NCBI GenBank assembly: GCA_902606115.1
Contig: CACLFM010000001.1
Span: forward strand, 172,311-236,310
Reading direction: 5' to 3'
Source: an uncultured Pelagibacteraceae bacterium
GTDB lineage: Bacteria > Pseudomonadota > Alphaproteobacteria > Pelagibacterales > Pelagibacteraceae
Length of the DNA stretch: 64,000 nt
Shown here: positions 35,299-44,393 of the stretch, piece after piece
Layout: each line of letters begins with the position of its first letter
How positions within the stretch are numbered: position 1 is the stretch's first letter
Program-made: the position numbers and the translations under genes
Notes under the pieces: model-generated
What the model was told of the DNA's origin: nothing
Database searches by the model: none
The model's input: only the letters and a program-made list of their open reading frames with translations

Positions 35299-35405
35299 CC
35301 TATTTTTTTTCTTTTAAAACTACCCTTTCCTTTTTTAGGTTTTATTATTCTAGGTTTATACTTTTTTGAAAATAAGTCTTTTTTAAGCGGATTTTTTTTA
35401 CTCAT
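35295..35405 (-). CDS. ArfA-like ribosome-rescue microprotein (36 aa)
   Basis: A 36-residue frame from ATG 35405 to TAA 35295, reading MSKKNPLKKDLFSKKY and ending KPKKGKGSFKRKKIG. The Lys-Lys-Gly-Lys-Gly-Ser-aromatic-x-Arg-Lys segment and the preceding Asn-Pro-Leu block match ArfA, which recruits release factor 2 to ribosomes stalled on non-stop mRNA. Escherichia coli ArfA is longer but acts as a truncated form; here a stop codon already cuts the protein after the basic tail. It overlaps the end of the winged-helix gene by eight bases. Confidence 0.65.
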   Translation of the reverse strand: MSKKNPLKKDLFSKKYKPRIIKPKKGKGSFKRKKIG

Positions 35406-35997
35406 TGATTATATAGCCGTCCTTTTTACTTTTAATAAAATTATCATCATTAAAAGTTTCCTTAATTTTTTTTCTTAATCTATAAATGTGTGTCTCAACT
35501 GTATGTGTTTCTAGGTCGTTACTATATTTCCAGACTTTATTTTGCAAGATGTCTACTTTGACAGGTTTGTTTTCTTTATGAAGAAAAATTATAGTATCAA
35601 TTTCTCTTTCGGTTAGTTTTAGCTGATGATTTTTGTTCCATAGAATTCGAGAATTAACATCTAAAATATATTCTTTAATATTAATATTGGATTGAACTAA
35701 AAATTTTTGTTGTATTAATCTTGCGTTTACTTGATCGATTAAATTTGAAATTTTTAATGGAAATTTTGTAATACAATAAATATATTTTTCGTTAGTCTTA
35801 TTCTTTATTGACGGAAAGTCTTTTTTATTAACCAAAATTATTGAATTTTGTAAAAATTTTTCATTTTTATCGATCTTATTTAATAGATCTTTTTTTTCAT
35901 TATAGTATTGAATTTCGTAATTAAAATAATCTTTTATTTCGATAATAATATTATCTAATTCTGGTATATTTAATATATGCAATTTTTGGGAAAGCAT
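35398..35997 (-). CDS. OmpR-type winged-helix regulator with degenerate receiver
   Basis: The 199 residues end in a transcription-regulator C-terminal domain (about 105-199) with ILDVNSRILW, LKLTEREIDTIIFLH, the recognition helix VETHIYRLRKKIK and the wing KSKKDGYII. The first 100 residues have the size of a receiver domain but no visible phosphoacceptor Asp or conserved Lys pattern. The signal is therefore probably not phosphorylation. It diverges from an L,D-transpeptidase by only 11 bases and is followed by the ArfA-like gene. Confidence 0.8.
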   Translation of the reverse strand: MLSQKLHILNIPELDNIIIEIKDYFNYEIQYYNEKKDLLNKIDKNEKFLQNSIILVNKKDFPSIKNKTNEKYIYCITKFPLKISNLIDQVNARLIQQKFLVQSNINIKEYILDVNSRILWNKNHQLKLTEREIDTIIFLHKENKPVKVDILQNKVWKYSNDLETHTVETHIYRLRKKIKETFNDDNFIKSKKDGYIINE

Positions 35998-36008
35998 TTA
36001 ATTATATT

Positions 36009-36497
36009 ATGCTCATAAAATTAAAAAATAAACAATATTTAGTTATTGATGAATTTAAGTTTAGATCTTCAATTGGTAAAAATGGTTTAAAAACTAAAAA
36101 AAGAGAGGGAGATAATTATACTCCCAAAGGGATTTTTAAAATAGGAAAGGTCTATTACAGATCTGATAGGGTTCATAAACCAGAGACTAAATTAACAACT
36201 AAAATAATTAAAAAAAATATGGGCTGGTGCAACGATCCATATAATAAAAATTATAATAAAGAAATCGATTTAAAAAAAGATAAAGGTGAGAAACTTTTTA
36301 GAAGTGACAGTGTTTATGATATTCTAATAGTGATCGAGTATAATACAAAAAAAATTAAACCATTTATAGGTAGCGCAATTTTTATTCACTTAACTAGAAA
36401 TTATAAACATACTCAAGGGTGTATAGCGCTAAATAAAAATGATCTTTTAGTATTATTAAAAATACTAAAACCAGGGTCTAAAATTAATATATCTTAA
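36009..36497 (+). CDS. YkuD-type L,D-transpeptidase
   Basis: Wall cross-linking enzyme of 162 residues with the catalytic segment IFIHLTRNYKHTQGCIAL, which includes the nucleophile cysteine. KREGDNYTPKGIFKIG is the family substrate-loop segment. No signal peptide is evident, so export or function in the cytosol is unclear, as in other short YkuD proteins. It diverges from the winged-helix regulator across 11 bases and overlaps the YggS-type stop by four bases. Confidence 0.85.
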   Translation: MLIKLKNKQYLVIDEFKFRSSIGKNGLKTKKREGDNYTPKGIFKIGKVYYRSDRVHKPETKLTTKIIKKNMGWCNDPYNKNYNKEIDLKKDKGEKLFRSDSVYDILIVIEYNTKKIKPFIGSAIFIHLTRNYKHTQGCIALNKNDLLVLLKILKPGSKINIS

Positions 36498-37135
36498 GTT
36501 CTGGAACCAAAGATTTTCGAACCAATTCTTATGAAAGTTGATCCTTGTTTTATCGCCTCGTGGTAATCATTGGACATGCCCATACTTATTTCTTTTAAAT
36601 TTAAATTGTTAGATAGTTCTCTCATTTTAACAAAGTAAGGATTAGGATCTTTATCAAATGGTGGGATACTCATTAAACCAATTATATCTAATTTAAAATC
36701 ATCTACACATCTTTTATAAAATTCCTCTAGATTGTTTAACTCTATTCCACTTTTTTGGGATTCATCACCTATATTAACTTGAATAAATATTTTAGGTTTA
36801 AAATTTTTTTTAATTTGTTGTTCTGAAATTTTGCTTGCAAGTTTTATGCTATCTAAAGAGTGTATATAGTCAAACAAAGGTAATATAAACTTGACTTTAT
36901 TTGTTTGTAATTTTCCTAATAAGTGCAAATTTATCTTTGGAAAGTCTTGTTTAATACTTGTCCATTTTTCAAGAGCTTCTTGTACTTTATTTTCACCAAA
37001 ATCGGTATGTCCCTCATTAATTACCGGTAAAATATGATTGATTGGAAAAGTTTTGGTAACTGCAACTAGTTTTACGTTTTTTTTATCTGTAATTTCTTGC
37101 TTTATTAAATTAAAATTTTTAACTACGTTTTGCAT
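36494..37135 (-). CDS. Pyridoxal-phosphate homeostasis protein (YggS/PLPBP)
   Basis: A 213-residue single-domain alanine-racemase-fold protein that binds pyridoxal phosphate through the lysine in KLVAVTKTFP (about 38). The barrel segments HTDFGENKVQEALEKW, LHLLGKLQTNKVKFILPL and the C-terminal SMGMSNDYHEAIKQGSTFIR are diagnostic. Its start codon directly touches that of the ThiE-like gene on the other strand (shared CATATG 37133-37138). Confidence 0.94.
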   Translation of the reverse strand: MQNVVKNFNLIKQEITDKKNVKLVAVTKTFPINHILPVINEGHTDFGENKVQEALEKWTSIKQDFPKINLHLLGKLQTNKVKFILPLFDYIHSLDSIKLASKISEQQIKKNFKPKIFIQVNIGDESQKSGIELNNLEEFYKRCVDDFKLDIIGLMSIPPFDKDPNPYFVKMRELSNNLNLKEISMGMSNDYHEAIKQGSTFIRIGSKIFGSRT

Positions 37136-37690
37136 ATGTTTAAATCTATTTACTATTATATAGACAAATTTAACAGAGATGAAATTGATAAATTAGACAG
37201 ATTAATTTCAATAATCTATAGAAATTACTCAAATAAATTTAGTGAGAAAGAAATTAAACATCTGGTTGATTTTTGTAAAAGTCAAAGAAGAAAAGTTTAT
37301 ATTTCTAACAATTTAAAGTTGGCTCTTAAATTTAATTTTAATGGAATATATATACCTTCCTTTAATAAAATTTTAAAATACAAAAATATATATAAAAGAG
37401 GTTTTGAGATAATTGGATCAGCACATAACATTATGGAGGTTTTGAATAAAGAGAAGCAAGGTTGTAGTAAGATTTTCTTGTGTCCAATCTTCAAAACTAA
37501 AAAAAATGAAAATTCTTTAGGTGTTACGAAATTCAATTTAATTAAGTTAAATACAAAAAAAGACATTGTTCCACTTGGTGGAATAAATGAAAGCAATATT
37601 AAAAGAATTAATCTGTGTGGAGTAAAAAATATCGGTGCTATATCTTGGATAAAAAAAAACGGCCCAAGTATAAATACTGGGCCGTTTTAA
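37136..37690 (+). CDS. ThiE/TenI-like TIM-barrel protein, reduced
   Basis: Recognisable as the thiamine-phosphate synthase/TenI family by the second half: IIGSAHNIMEVL, LCPIFKTKKNENSLG (family GPxFPTxTK-type loop) and VPLGGINESNIKRINLCGV. The first half is divergent, with no clear pyrimidine-binding segment, and the chain has 184 residues. Synthase activity is therefore doubtful; a TenI-like role is possible. Its last codons form the porin terminator on the other strand. The start at 37136 was preferred over an in-frame TTG at 37130, which lies inside the YggS start region. Confidence 0.75.
   Translation: MFKSIYYYIDKFNRDEIDKLDRLISIIYRNYSNKFSEKEIKHLVDFCKSQRRKVYISNNLKLALKFNFNGIYIPSFNKILKYKNIYKRGFEIIGSAHNIMEVLNKEKQGCSKIFLCPIFKTKKNENSLGVTKFNLIKLNTKKDIVPLGGINESNIKRINLCGVKNIGAISWIKKNGPSINTGPF
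37651..37688 (-). terminator. Porin terminator embedded in the ThiE-like 3' end
   Basis: AAAACGGCCC (37656-37665) pairs with GGGCCGTTTT (37679-37688), with an inner AGTAT/ATACT continuation. On the minus strand it is followed by nine Ts (37659-37651), giving a strong intrinsic terminator 22 bases after the porin stop. On the plus strand the same bases encode the last residues (NGPSINTGPF) of the ThiE-like protein and form a weaker hairpin with a short T-run. Confidence 0.9.
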
Positions 37691-37709
37691 ATTTTAGTAA
37701 AAAATCAAA

Positions 37710-38789
37710 TTAGAACGCAAGTCCTAAAGCAATTTCAGTTACTTTTGAGTCGTCAGCGTCTTCATCAAATGAAGGATTTGTTACATCCATTTGATAAGCT
37801 TTTATTGACATACCACCCATTGAATATGCAACCTGAATTGCATCAATCTTTTGGTCTACATCAGCTACAGTTACACCTTTACCAGCCTGAGCATTATATG
37901 TCTCCTCTGATTCTGTGTAAGAAAGTGATAAATTGTCATTTACGTTAAACGCAATACCAATTTGATGACCTTCTTGGATACCTGCTGCTGCTCTAAGTAC
38001 TTTAGCTGAGGTAGTTGCCTCTGCTGAACCTGATACACCTGCGTCTATGTAAAACTCTGAATAACCAATAGATACTGGACCCATTGAATATTTAGCATAC
38101 CATACACCGTTGAACTCATCTCTTACGTTGTCAACACCAGCTGCTGTTTGTGTATTGTTTTCTCTTTCAGCACCATAGATACCAAATTTGAAAGCATCGT
38201 AAGCAATAGTTATACCAGCTTCTTGACCAGATCCGTATGTACCTTCTCCTGGAACTCCACCGTCACCTGTTTCAGTGTCATTAGCATCTGATGCATAACC
38301 AAGGTGAGCTGTTATTTGTGCTCCACCAAGATCGAATGTAGGTGCTGTGTATGTAACGTGGTTGTTATCCATAAAGTCACCAACTTTGTTTTGCGTAACA
38401 GTAGATGTAATATCTGAAATCTGTTCGTAAACTTGTGGAACTTCTTCATCGTAGTACATGTGAGCTGCACCACTGTGGTTACCTAATAAGAACGAACCAA
38501 ATGATGGTGTCGAAATTGTAATGTAACCAGATGATAAGTCACTTTGTTTGTCATCTGAAGCTGTTGTAACAGAAAATGTTGTTCCGTTATCTAGCTCTCC
38601 ACCACCAGAAAAGGCAACGTCTTTGTCAGTACCGATACCTCTGCTTGTAGTGTTTGTTGCTGCTTTAGCTGTACCATGTTTGAAAGTGACGTTAACACCA
38701 CCTGAAACACTAAGCTCACCAGCATGAGCTGATACTGCAACTAAAGAACCTGCTAGTGCTGTAAGCCCAATTTTTTTAAAATTATTCAT
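37710..38789 (-). CDS. Outer-membrane porin (major SAR11-type)
   Basis: A 359-residue beta-barrel protein with a signal peptide (MNNFKKIGLTALAGSLVAVS, cleavage after SAHA) and a C-terminal phenylalanine, as required for outer-membrane insertion. Alternating strands such as YAKYSMGPVSIGYSEFYI and repeated Gly/Ser/Asp turns mark a general porin. It has a strong ribosome site (AAGGAG, six bases from ATG) and the least A/T-biased codons in the window, both typical of a very abundant protein. Confidence 0.92.
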   Translation of the reverse strand: MNNFKKIGLTALAGSLVAVSAHAGELSVSGGVNVTFKHGTAKAATNTTSRGIGTDKDVAFSGGGELDNGTTFSVTTASDDKQSDLSSGYITISTPSFGSFLLGNHSGAAHMYYDEEVPQVYEQISDITSTVTQNKVGDFMDNNHVTYTAPTFDLGGAQITAHLGYASDANDTETGDGGVPGEGTYGSGQEAGITIAYDAFKFGIYGAERENNTQTAAGVDNVRDEFNGVWYAKYSMGPVSIGYSEFYIDAGVSGSAEATTSAKVLRAAAGIQEGHQIGIAFNVNDNLSLSYTESEETYNAQAGKGVTVADVDQKIDAIQVAYSMGGMSIKAYQMDVTNPSFDEDADDSKVTEIALGLAF

Positions 38790-38866
38790 AAATTACTCCT
38801 TTTGTTTATATTCATATGAATGGTCTTTTTTTAACAAAAAATTTGCCTTAAGCTCTTAGAAACATT

Positions 38867-38909
38867 ATTATATGCATATTTTTTGATAATGTGTGATATA
38901 AAAGTCACA
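38867..38909 (-). promoter_or_regulatory. Porin promoter with an overlapping TGTGA dyad
   Basis: A minus-strand TATAAT (38872-38867) faces the porin gene. TGTGA-N8-TCACA (38892-38909) overlaps its -35 region, resembling a CRP/FNR-type dyad but with an eight-base spacer. A perfect ATTCATATGAAT palindrome (38810-38821) lies in the leader. A plus-strand TATAAT (38940-38945) faces the DUF3576 gene. These are motif observations only. Confidence 0.45.
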
Positions 38910-38977
38910 ATTAAAATGCTGGATTTTGCTATATTTTACTATAATTCATGAGTTTTATATCTTTATACCAATTTTTT

Positions 38978-39547
38978 ATGAATAAATTTAAGTTTTTAAA
39001 TGTAATTTTAAGTTTTGTAATTCTAATCAGTCTAAATTCGTGTGGAATTTATAAAAGAGCTGACGTCAAAGATGTTCCTGTAAATGTTGATGATAGAACT
39101 AGAAAAAACATTCAAGAAGGAAGAGGAATCAGATTTGGCAAAGGTGCAACAAGAGGTGGGGATTTTGATTTTGCTTCATCAAATCCATTATGGAGAGCAT
39201 CAATAGAAATATTTGATTTTGTGCCTTTGACTAATGCAAGTTATTCGGGTGGAATAATTATTACAGATTGGTTCTCAGCTGAAAATAAAGACTCTCAAAG
39301 CACAAGAGATCTTAAAATAACAGTAAAATTTTTAACTAATGAAATAAGAGCAGATGCATTAGACGTGATACTTTTTGAAAAAATTTGCAAAAATGATAAT
39401 TGTAGTACTAATAAAATTCAATCTAAATTAGGGAAAGAAATCAAGCTTGCTATTTTAAAAAAAGCAACATTGATGGAAAAAGATGGTTTCGATAAATATT
39501 ACGAAGAAAAAGGAAAAAATAAAGCCAAAACCCTTCGTAATCCTTAA
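38978..39547 (+). CDS. DUF3576 lipoprotein
   Basis: A 189-residue predicted outer-membrane lipoprotein. The signal ends in the lipobox ISLNSCG, and the mature part (NPLWRASIEIFDFVPLTNAS, SGGIIITDWFSAE, RDLKITVKFLT) matches the alphaproteobacterial DUF3576 family of unknown function. The start ATG 38978 is chosen over an in-frame ATG at 38948 because the latter adds a non-signal extension directly behind a TATAAT. It precedes leuS by 29 bases, a conserved pairing. Confidence 0.85.
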   Translation: MNKFKFLNVILSFVILISLNSCGIYKRADVKDVPVNVDDRTRKNIQEGRGIRFGKGATRGGDFDFASSNPLWRASIEIFDFVPLTNASYSGGIIITDWFSAENKDSQSTRDLKITVKFLTNEIRADALDVILFEKICKNDNCSTNKIQSKLGKEIKLAILKKATLMEKDGFDKYYEEKGKNKAKTLRNP

Positions 39548-39576
39548 CAGATGTTTATTATTTTTGAATAAATTTT

Positions 39577-42120
39577 GTGGAACGATATAATTTTAAAATA
39601 GTCGAAGAAAAATGGCAGAATTTTTGGCATAAAAATAAATTATTTAAGACCGATTTAGATAAAGATAGAAAAAAATTTTATTGTCTTGAAATGTTCCCAT
39701 ATCCATCTGGTAAAATTCATATGGGGCATGTTAGAAACTATACGATTGGTGATGTCCTAGCTAGATATAAAAAACTACAAAACTACAACGTTCTTCATCC
39801 TATGGGGTGGGATTCTTTTGGAATGCCGGCAGAAAATGCCGCGAAAGAGAATAACTTGGATCCTAAGATTTGGACAGAAAAAAACATATCTGTAATGAAA
39901 TCTCAATTAAAAAAGTTAGGACTGTCAATAGACTGGGATAGGGAAATTTCTACATGTTCGCCAGATTACTATAAACACCAACAGCTATTTTTTTTAGAAC
40001 TTTATAATAAAGGATTGGTTTACAAGAAAGAAAACTATGTAAATTGGGATCCTATAGACCAAACTGTGTTAGCGAATGAACAAGTAATTGATGGCAAGGG
40101 GTGGAGATCAGGTGCAATTGTTGAAAGGAAAAAGTTAAGTCAATGGTTTTTTAAGATATCAAAATTTTCAGATGAACTACTATTAGGCTTAGAAAAACTT
40201 GATAAATGGCCGAACAAAGTAAAAGTCATGCAAAAAAATTGGATCGGAAAATCTTTTGGATGTGAAATTGATTTTAAAATTGAAGGAAGCAAAACAATAA
40301 AAAATATCAAGTGTTTCACTACTCGACCTGACACATTGTTTGGTTTTTCTTTTTTAGGGGTTTCAATAGATCACCCCATTTCAAAGTTTTATGAAAAAGA
40401 TAAAGAATTTCAAAAATTCAAGAAGGATTGTTCTAAAACTGGTACTACAGAAGAGTCAATTGCCCAAGCAGAAAAAATTGGCTTTAAGACTAATTTAATT
40501 GCTGTAAACCCTTTTGATAAAAACATGAAAGTTCCAGTTTACTTTGCAAATTTTGTATTAATGGATTATGGTTTTGGTGCGGTTTTCGGGTGCCCAGCTC
40601 ACGATCAAAGAGATTTTGAATTTGCAAAGAAATACAATTTACCAATAAAAACTGTTGTAAAACCAAAGGATTTTAAAGGTAACTTCAATGTAAGCGACGA
40701 AGCTTATGTTGGAGGAGGGATAATGATTAATTCATCATTTTTAGATGGATTAAATGCTCCAGATGATGCGATTTCAAAAGCAATTAAAGAAGTTGAAAAA
40801 AGAAAATCTGGGAATAAAAAAATTAATTTTAGGTTGAAAGACTGGGGCATTTCTAGACAAAGGTATTGGGGTTGTCCAATACCTATTGCTTATGACAATG
40901 AAGGAAATCACAAACCTGTACCTAAAGAGAAACTACCAATTAAATTGCCAGAAAATGTAAATCTTAAAACTAAAGGGAATCCTCTTGATCACCAAGAAGA
41001 ATGGAAAAACATTAAAATTGATGGTAAAACCTACAAATTAGAAACGGATACGCTTGATACTTTTGTAGACTCATCTTGGTATTACCTTCGTTTTTGTTCT
41101 CCTACCAATAAGACCTATGGATACGATATTGATGAGATTAAATATTGGATGCCAGTAGATCAATACATTGGAGGAGTTGAACATGCGATATTACACTTAC
41201 TTTACTCAAGATTTTTTATGTTAGCCCTTAATTACGAAAATAAAGAATTCATTAACAAAGAGCCATTCGAGGGATTGTTTACACAAGGAATGGTTTGTCA
41301 TGAAACTTATAAAGATGAAAACAACAATTGGATAAGCCCCAGCGAAGTATTTTCAGATGATGGAAAAAATTTTTTTAAAATTAATGACAAAAAATCAAAA
41401 GTTTTTGTTGGATCATCAGAGTCAATGTCAAAATCAAAAAAAAATGTCATTGATCCAGAAAAAATTATTGAAACCTATGGAGCCGATGCTGTAAGACTTT
41501 TTATTCTATCTGATAGTCCTCCAGAAAAAGATATACAATGGTCGGAACAAGGAATGGTTGCGTCCTATAAATTTATTAACAAATTTTGGGTACTTCATAA
41601 TAAGATTTTAAAGAAAATAAGATTAAATAAAAAAGGTTCTGATCATAATGAACTTAATATTTTTACAAATAAATTAATTCAAAAAATAACGTTTAATTTA
41701 GAAAAATTTAATTACAATGTAATTGTTGCTAACGTTTATGAGACTTACAATTTTTTAATTAAAGAAATAGATAAAAACTACCAAACTGAAGTGCTTAAAC
41801 AAAATTATTTAAAAATTTTAATCCTAATAATGCCGGTAATACCTCATATGATATCAGAGGCAATCAAAGATTTAAATTATAAAGAAAAAATTGAATGGCC
41901 TAAAGTAGATGAAAAATATTTAGAAGAAAAGTTTGTAAATGTTGTTATTCAAATAAATGGTAAGAAAAGATCACTAATTAAAATAGAAAAAGATTTAGAA
42001 GATACAGAAGTTATTAACAAAATAAAAAAAGATGAAAAAATATCTAATATTTTAAGTGATAAAAATCTATTAAAGCATATTATAGTAAAAAACAGATTAG
42101 TTAACTTTATTGTAAAATGA
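39577..42120 (+). CDS. leuS: Leucyl-tRNA synthetase
   Basis: Class I synthetase of 847 residues. The HIGH-type motif [14 protein letters not shown] and the KMSKS loop [14 protein letters not shown] are intact, as are the editing domain TTRPDTLFG and [18 protein letters not shown]. Translation starts at GTG 39577. It overlaps lptE by four bases in ATGA, the usual alphaproteobacterial leuS-lptE-holA order. Confidence 0.98.
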   Translation: MERYNFKIVEEKWQNFWHKNKLFKTDLDKDRKKFYCLEMFPYPSGKIHMGHVRNYTIGDVLARYKKLQNYNVLHPMGWDSFGMPAENAAKENNLDPKIWTEKNISVMKSQLKKLGLSIDWDREISTCSPDYYKHQQLFFLELYNKGLVYKKENYVNWDPIDQTVLANEQVIDGKGWRSGAIVERKKLSQWFFKISKFSDELLLGLEKLDKWPNKVKVMQKNWIGKSFGCEIDFKIEGSKTIKNIKCFTTRPDTLFGFSFLGVSIDHPISKFYEKDKEFQKFKKDCSKTGTTEESIAQAEKIGFKTNLIAVNPFDKNMKVPVYFANFVLMDYGFGAVFGCPAHDQRDFEFAKKYNLPIKTVVKPKDFKGNFNVSDEAYVGGGIMINSSFLDGLNAPDDAISKAIKEVEKRKSGNKKINFRLKDWGISRQRYWGCPIPIAYDNEGNHKPVPKEKLPIKLPENVNLKTKGNPLDHQEEWKNIKIDGKTYKLETDTLDTFVDSSWYYLRFCSPTNKTYGYDIDEIKYWMPVDQYIGGVEHAILHLLYSRFFMLALNYENKEFINKEPFEGLFTQGMVCHETYKDENNNWISPSEVFSDDGKNFFKINDKKSKVFVGSSESMSKSKKNVIDPEKIIETYGADAVRLFILSDSPPEKDIQWSEQGMVASYKFINKFWVLHNKILKKIRLNKKGSDHNELNIFTNKLIQKITFNLEKFNYNVIVANVYETYNFLIKEIDKNYQTEVLKQNYLKILILIMPVIPHMISEAIKDLNYKEKIEWPKVDEKYLEEKFVNVVIQINGKKRSLIKIEKDLEDTEVINKIKKDEKISNILSDKNLLKHIIVKNRLVNFIVK

Positions 42121-42572
42121 AAAAAATATTCTTAATTTTTCCTTTATTATTAATAATTAGTTGCGGATACACGCCACTATATTCATCTAAGGATAGTAAT
42201 TACAGTGTCATAAGTTTTAAAAAAAATATTGATAACAATCTTACAAACTATATTGAAAACAGTATAAATGTACTCTCTAATGAAAATGCAAATAAAAATT
42301 TAAATATTATTTTTGATTTTAAAGAAAGTATTTCAGTTATATTAAAAGATTCTAAGGGAGATCCTTCAAGAAATAGATTGAAGATAACCGTAGACTTGTC
42401 CCTTCTTGATGAAAATGAAAAATTAATTGCATCAAAAGTCTTTGAAGAGAATTTTGAATACAATGTTAATGATAATAAATTTAATTTAAGACAGTACGAA
42501 AAAAACATAACACAAAACATAGTAGAGGAAATTACCCAACAAATACTGCTATATTTGGCTAATGTTAAATGA
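42117..42572 (+). CDS. lptE: LPS-assembly lipoprotein LptE
   Basis: Plug of the LptD translocon that inserts lipopolysaccharide into the outer membrane. The 151 residues have a lipobox [12 protein letters not shown] (Cys about 17), the typical GYTPLY start, and a thin conserved domain ([19 protein letters not shown]). Identification rests on lipobox, length and position between leuS and holA; sequence similarity in this family is always low. Confidence 0.85.
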   Translation: MKKIFLIFPLLLIISCGYTPLYSSKDSNYSVISFKKNIDNNLTNYIENSINVLSNENANKNLNIIFDFKESISVILKDSKGDPSRNRLKITVDLSLLDENEKLIASKVFEENFEYNVNDNKFNLRQYEKNITQNIVEEITQQILLYLANVK

Positions 42573-43579
42573 TTATAAAAACATTTGAAATAGATAAAAA
42601 AAACATTTCAAAATTTAAAGTCTTTCTTATTTATGGTGAGAATGAAGGTTTAAAAAAAGAGATAATTAATAAAATAAAAAATAATCACAAAGGAAAGGAA
42701 ATGAAGTACGATGAAGCACAAGTCCTAAAAAATACAACTGAATTTTATAATCAAATTAAAAATAATTCATTATTTGAAGAAAAAAAAATTTTTTTACTTG
42801 AGAGATGTACAGAAAAAATAGCAGGAATAGTTATAGAAATATATGAAAATATTATTGAAGATTTAATGATAGTTAACTGTGGCGTGCTTGAAAAAAAATC
42901 TAAACTAAGAAAAAATATTGAAAATTCAAAAAATGCTGTGATAATACCAACTTATAGAGACAATTCTCAATCTTTAGTGAGCATTGCAAGAACTTTCTTC
43001 AACGGGAGAAAAATAAACATCTCCCATGAAACATTAAATTTATTGGTCAATAGATGCAATGGTGATAGAGGATATCTTAAAAACGAACTAGAGAAAATTT
43101 CAAATTATTTATCAGATAAAAAAAATATATCTCTAAAAGAAATTTCTACATTAACAAATTTATCTGGAAATTACAGTGCTGCTGAATTAGTCGATGCATC
43201 TTTAAGTAAGAATGTGAAAAAAACTTGCGAAATATTGGAAGAAAACAATTATACACAAGAGGATACATTTCTAATTTTAAGAGTGTTTTTACAAAAAACA
43301 AAAAAAATATTAAATATGCTAGAAAGTCTTGATAGTGAAAGAAACCTAGAAAAAGTAATATCAGAGTATAGACCTCCGATATTTTGGAAGGAAAAACCAA
43401 TTATTGAAAGACAACTACAAATCTGGTCTTTTGAAGGTGTTAAAAATTTAATTTATAAAATAAATGATATAGAAACAAAAATTAAAAAAGATAATTCATT
43501 AAGTTTGATTTTAATGAAAAATTTTATTTACGAAATATTGACTAAAGAAACTAGTAACTCTTCTTTATTGACTCAATAA
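42569..43579 (+). CDS. holA: DNA polymerase III delta subunit
   Basis: Clamp-loader subunit that opens the beta clamp. The 336 residues start with a RecA-like fold (VFLIYGENEGLKKEIINKI) and carry the helical collar region LVNRCNGDRGYLKNELEKIS. It overlaps lptE by four bases and the parB 3' end by 29 bases tail to tail. Length is normal for the family. Confidence 0.9.
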   Translation: MIIKTFEIDKKNISKFKVFLIYGENEGLKKEIINKIKNNHKGKEMKYDEAQVLKNTTEFYNQIKNNSLFEEKKIFLLERCTEKIAGIVIEIYENIIEDLMIVNCGVLEKKSKLRKNIENSKNAVIIPTYRDNSQSLVSIARTFFNGRKINISHETLNLLVNRCNGDRGYLKNELEKISNYLSDKKNISLKEISTLTNLSGNYSAAELVDASLSKNVKKTCEILEENNYTQEDTFLILRVFLQKTKKILNMLESLDSERNLEKVISEYRPPIFWKEKPIIERQLQIWSFEGVKNLIYKINDIETKIKKDNSLSLILMKNFIYEILTKETSNSSLLTQ

Positions 43580-44393
43580 CCCTATTCAATTGATCCAATT
43601 CTTTATAATTAAAAATTATTGATCCTTTATTATTTTTTTTGTGCTTAATCTCTACATTCATACCAATTTTTTCCATCAAACTTTGCTCTAAAAGCCGAAT
43701 ATTTGGGTCTTTGTTATTTGAAAGTTGCTTTTTTGGAGTTTTATATGCTCTAACTAAGTTTTCTGTTTGTCTTACTGATAATTTTTTTGAAATGATTTTT
43801 TTAGAGATCAGTAAGCAATTTTCTAAACCGACCAAAATTTTTGCATGTCCTGGGGAAATTTTATAGCTTTTAACAAGTTCAATTATCTCGGAGGGTAAAG
43901 CAAGCAACCTCAAAGAGTTAGCTATATGACTTCTGCTCTTACCAATAAATTTAGCAACTTGTTCTTGATCATAGGAAAACTCATCAATTAGTCTTTTGTA
44001 GCCCTCAGCTTCCTCTATCGCATTTAAATCATGTCTTTGGACATTTTCAACTATTCCAAATTCTAATGCTTTTTTATCATCAGCCTCAATTACTACAATT
44101 GGAGCTTCATGCAGTCCTGCTTTCTGAGCTGCAAGCCACCTTCTTTCACCTGCTATAATTTCATACTTGCTGTCACCATCAGAATTTCTCACTATTATTG
44201 GCTGAATAATTCCTCTCGATTTTATAGATTCAGTAAGCTCGTTCAAACTACTTTCATCAAATCTTTTTCTTGGTTGATATCTATTTCTTCTAAGGTCGCT
44301 TAAGTTAGCTTTTGTACTGGAGGACACTCTGCCTTCTCCTATTAGAGATGACAAACCTCTACCTAAACCTTTTTTATTTTTAAAGCTAATCAT
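43551..44393 (-). CDS. parB: Chromosome partition protein ParB
   Basis: CTPase-dependent parS-binding protein of 280 residues. NKKGLGRGLSSLIGEG is the usual start, followed by the CTP/nuclease-like GERRWLAAQKAGLHEAPIVV and VENVQRHDLNAIEEAEGYKRL, and the helix-turn-helix VAKFIGKSRSHIANSLRLL, then a dimer domain. The start at ATG 44393 overlaps parA in ATGA; an in-frame extension upstream lies wholly inside parA and is not family-like. Its parS is at 45760. Confidence 0.96.
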   Translation of the reverse strand: MISFKNKKGLGRGLSSLIGEGRVSSSTKANLSDLRRNRYQPRKRFDESSLNELTESIKSRGIIQPIIVRNSDGDSKYEIIAGERRWLAAQKAGLHEAPIVVIEADDKKALEFGIVENVQRHDLNAIEEAEGYKRLIDEFSYDQEQVAKFIGKSRSHIANSLRLLALPSEIIELVKSYKISPGHAKILVGLENCLLISKKIISKKLSVRQTENLVRAYKTPKKQLSNNKDPNIRLLEQSLMEKIGMNVEIKHKKNNKGSIIFNYKELDQLNRVIESIKKSY

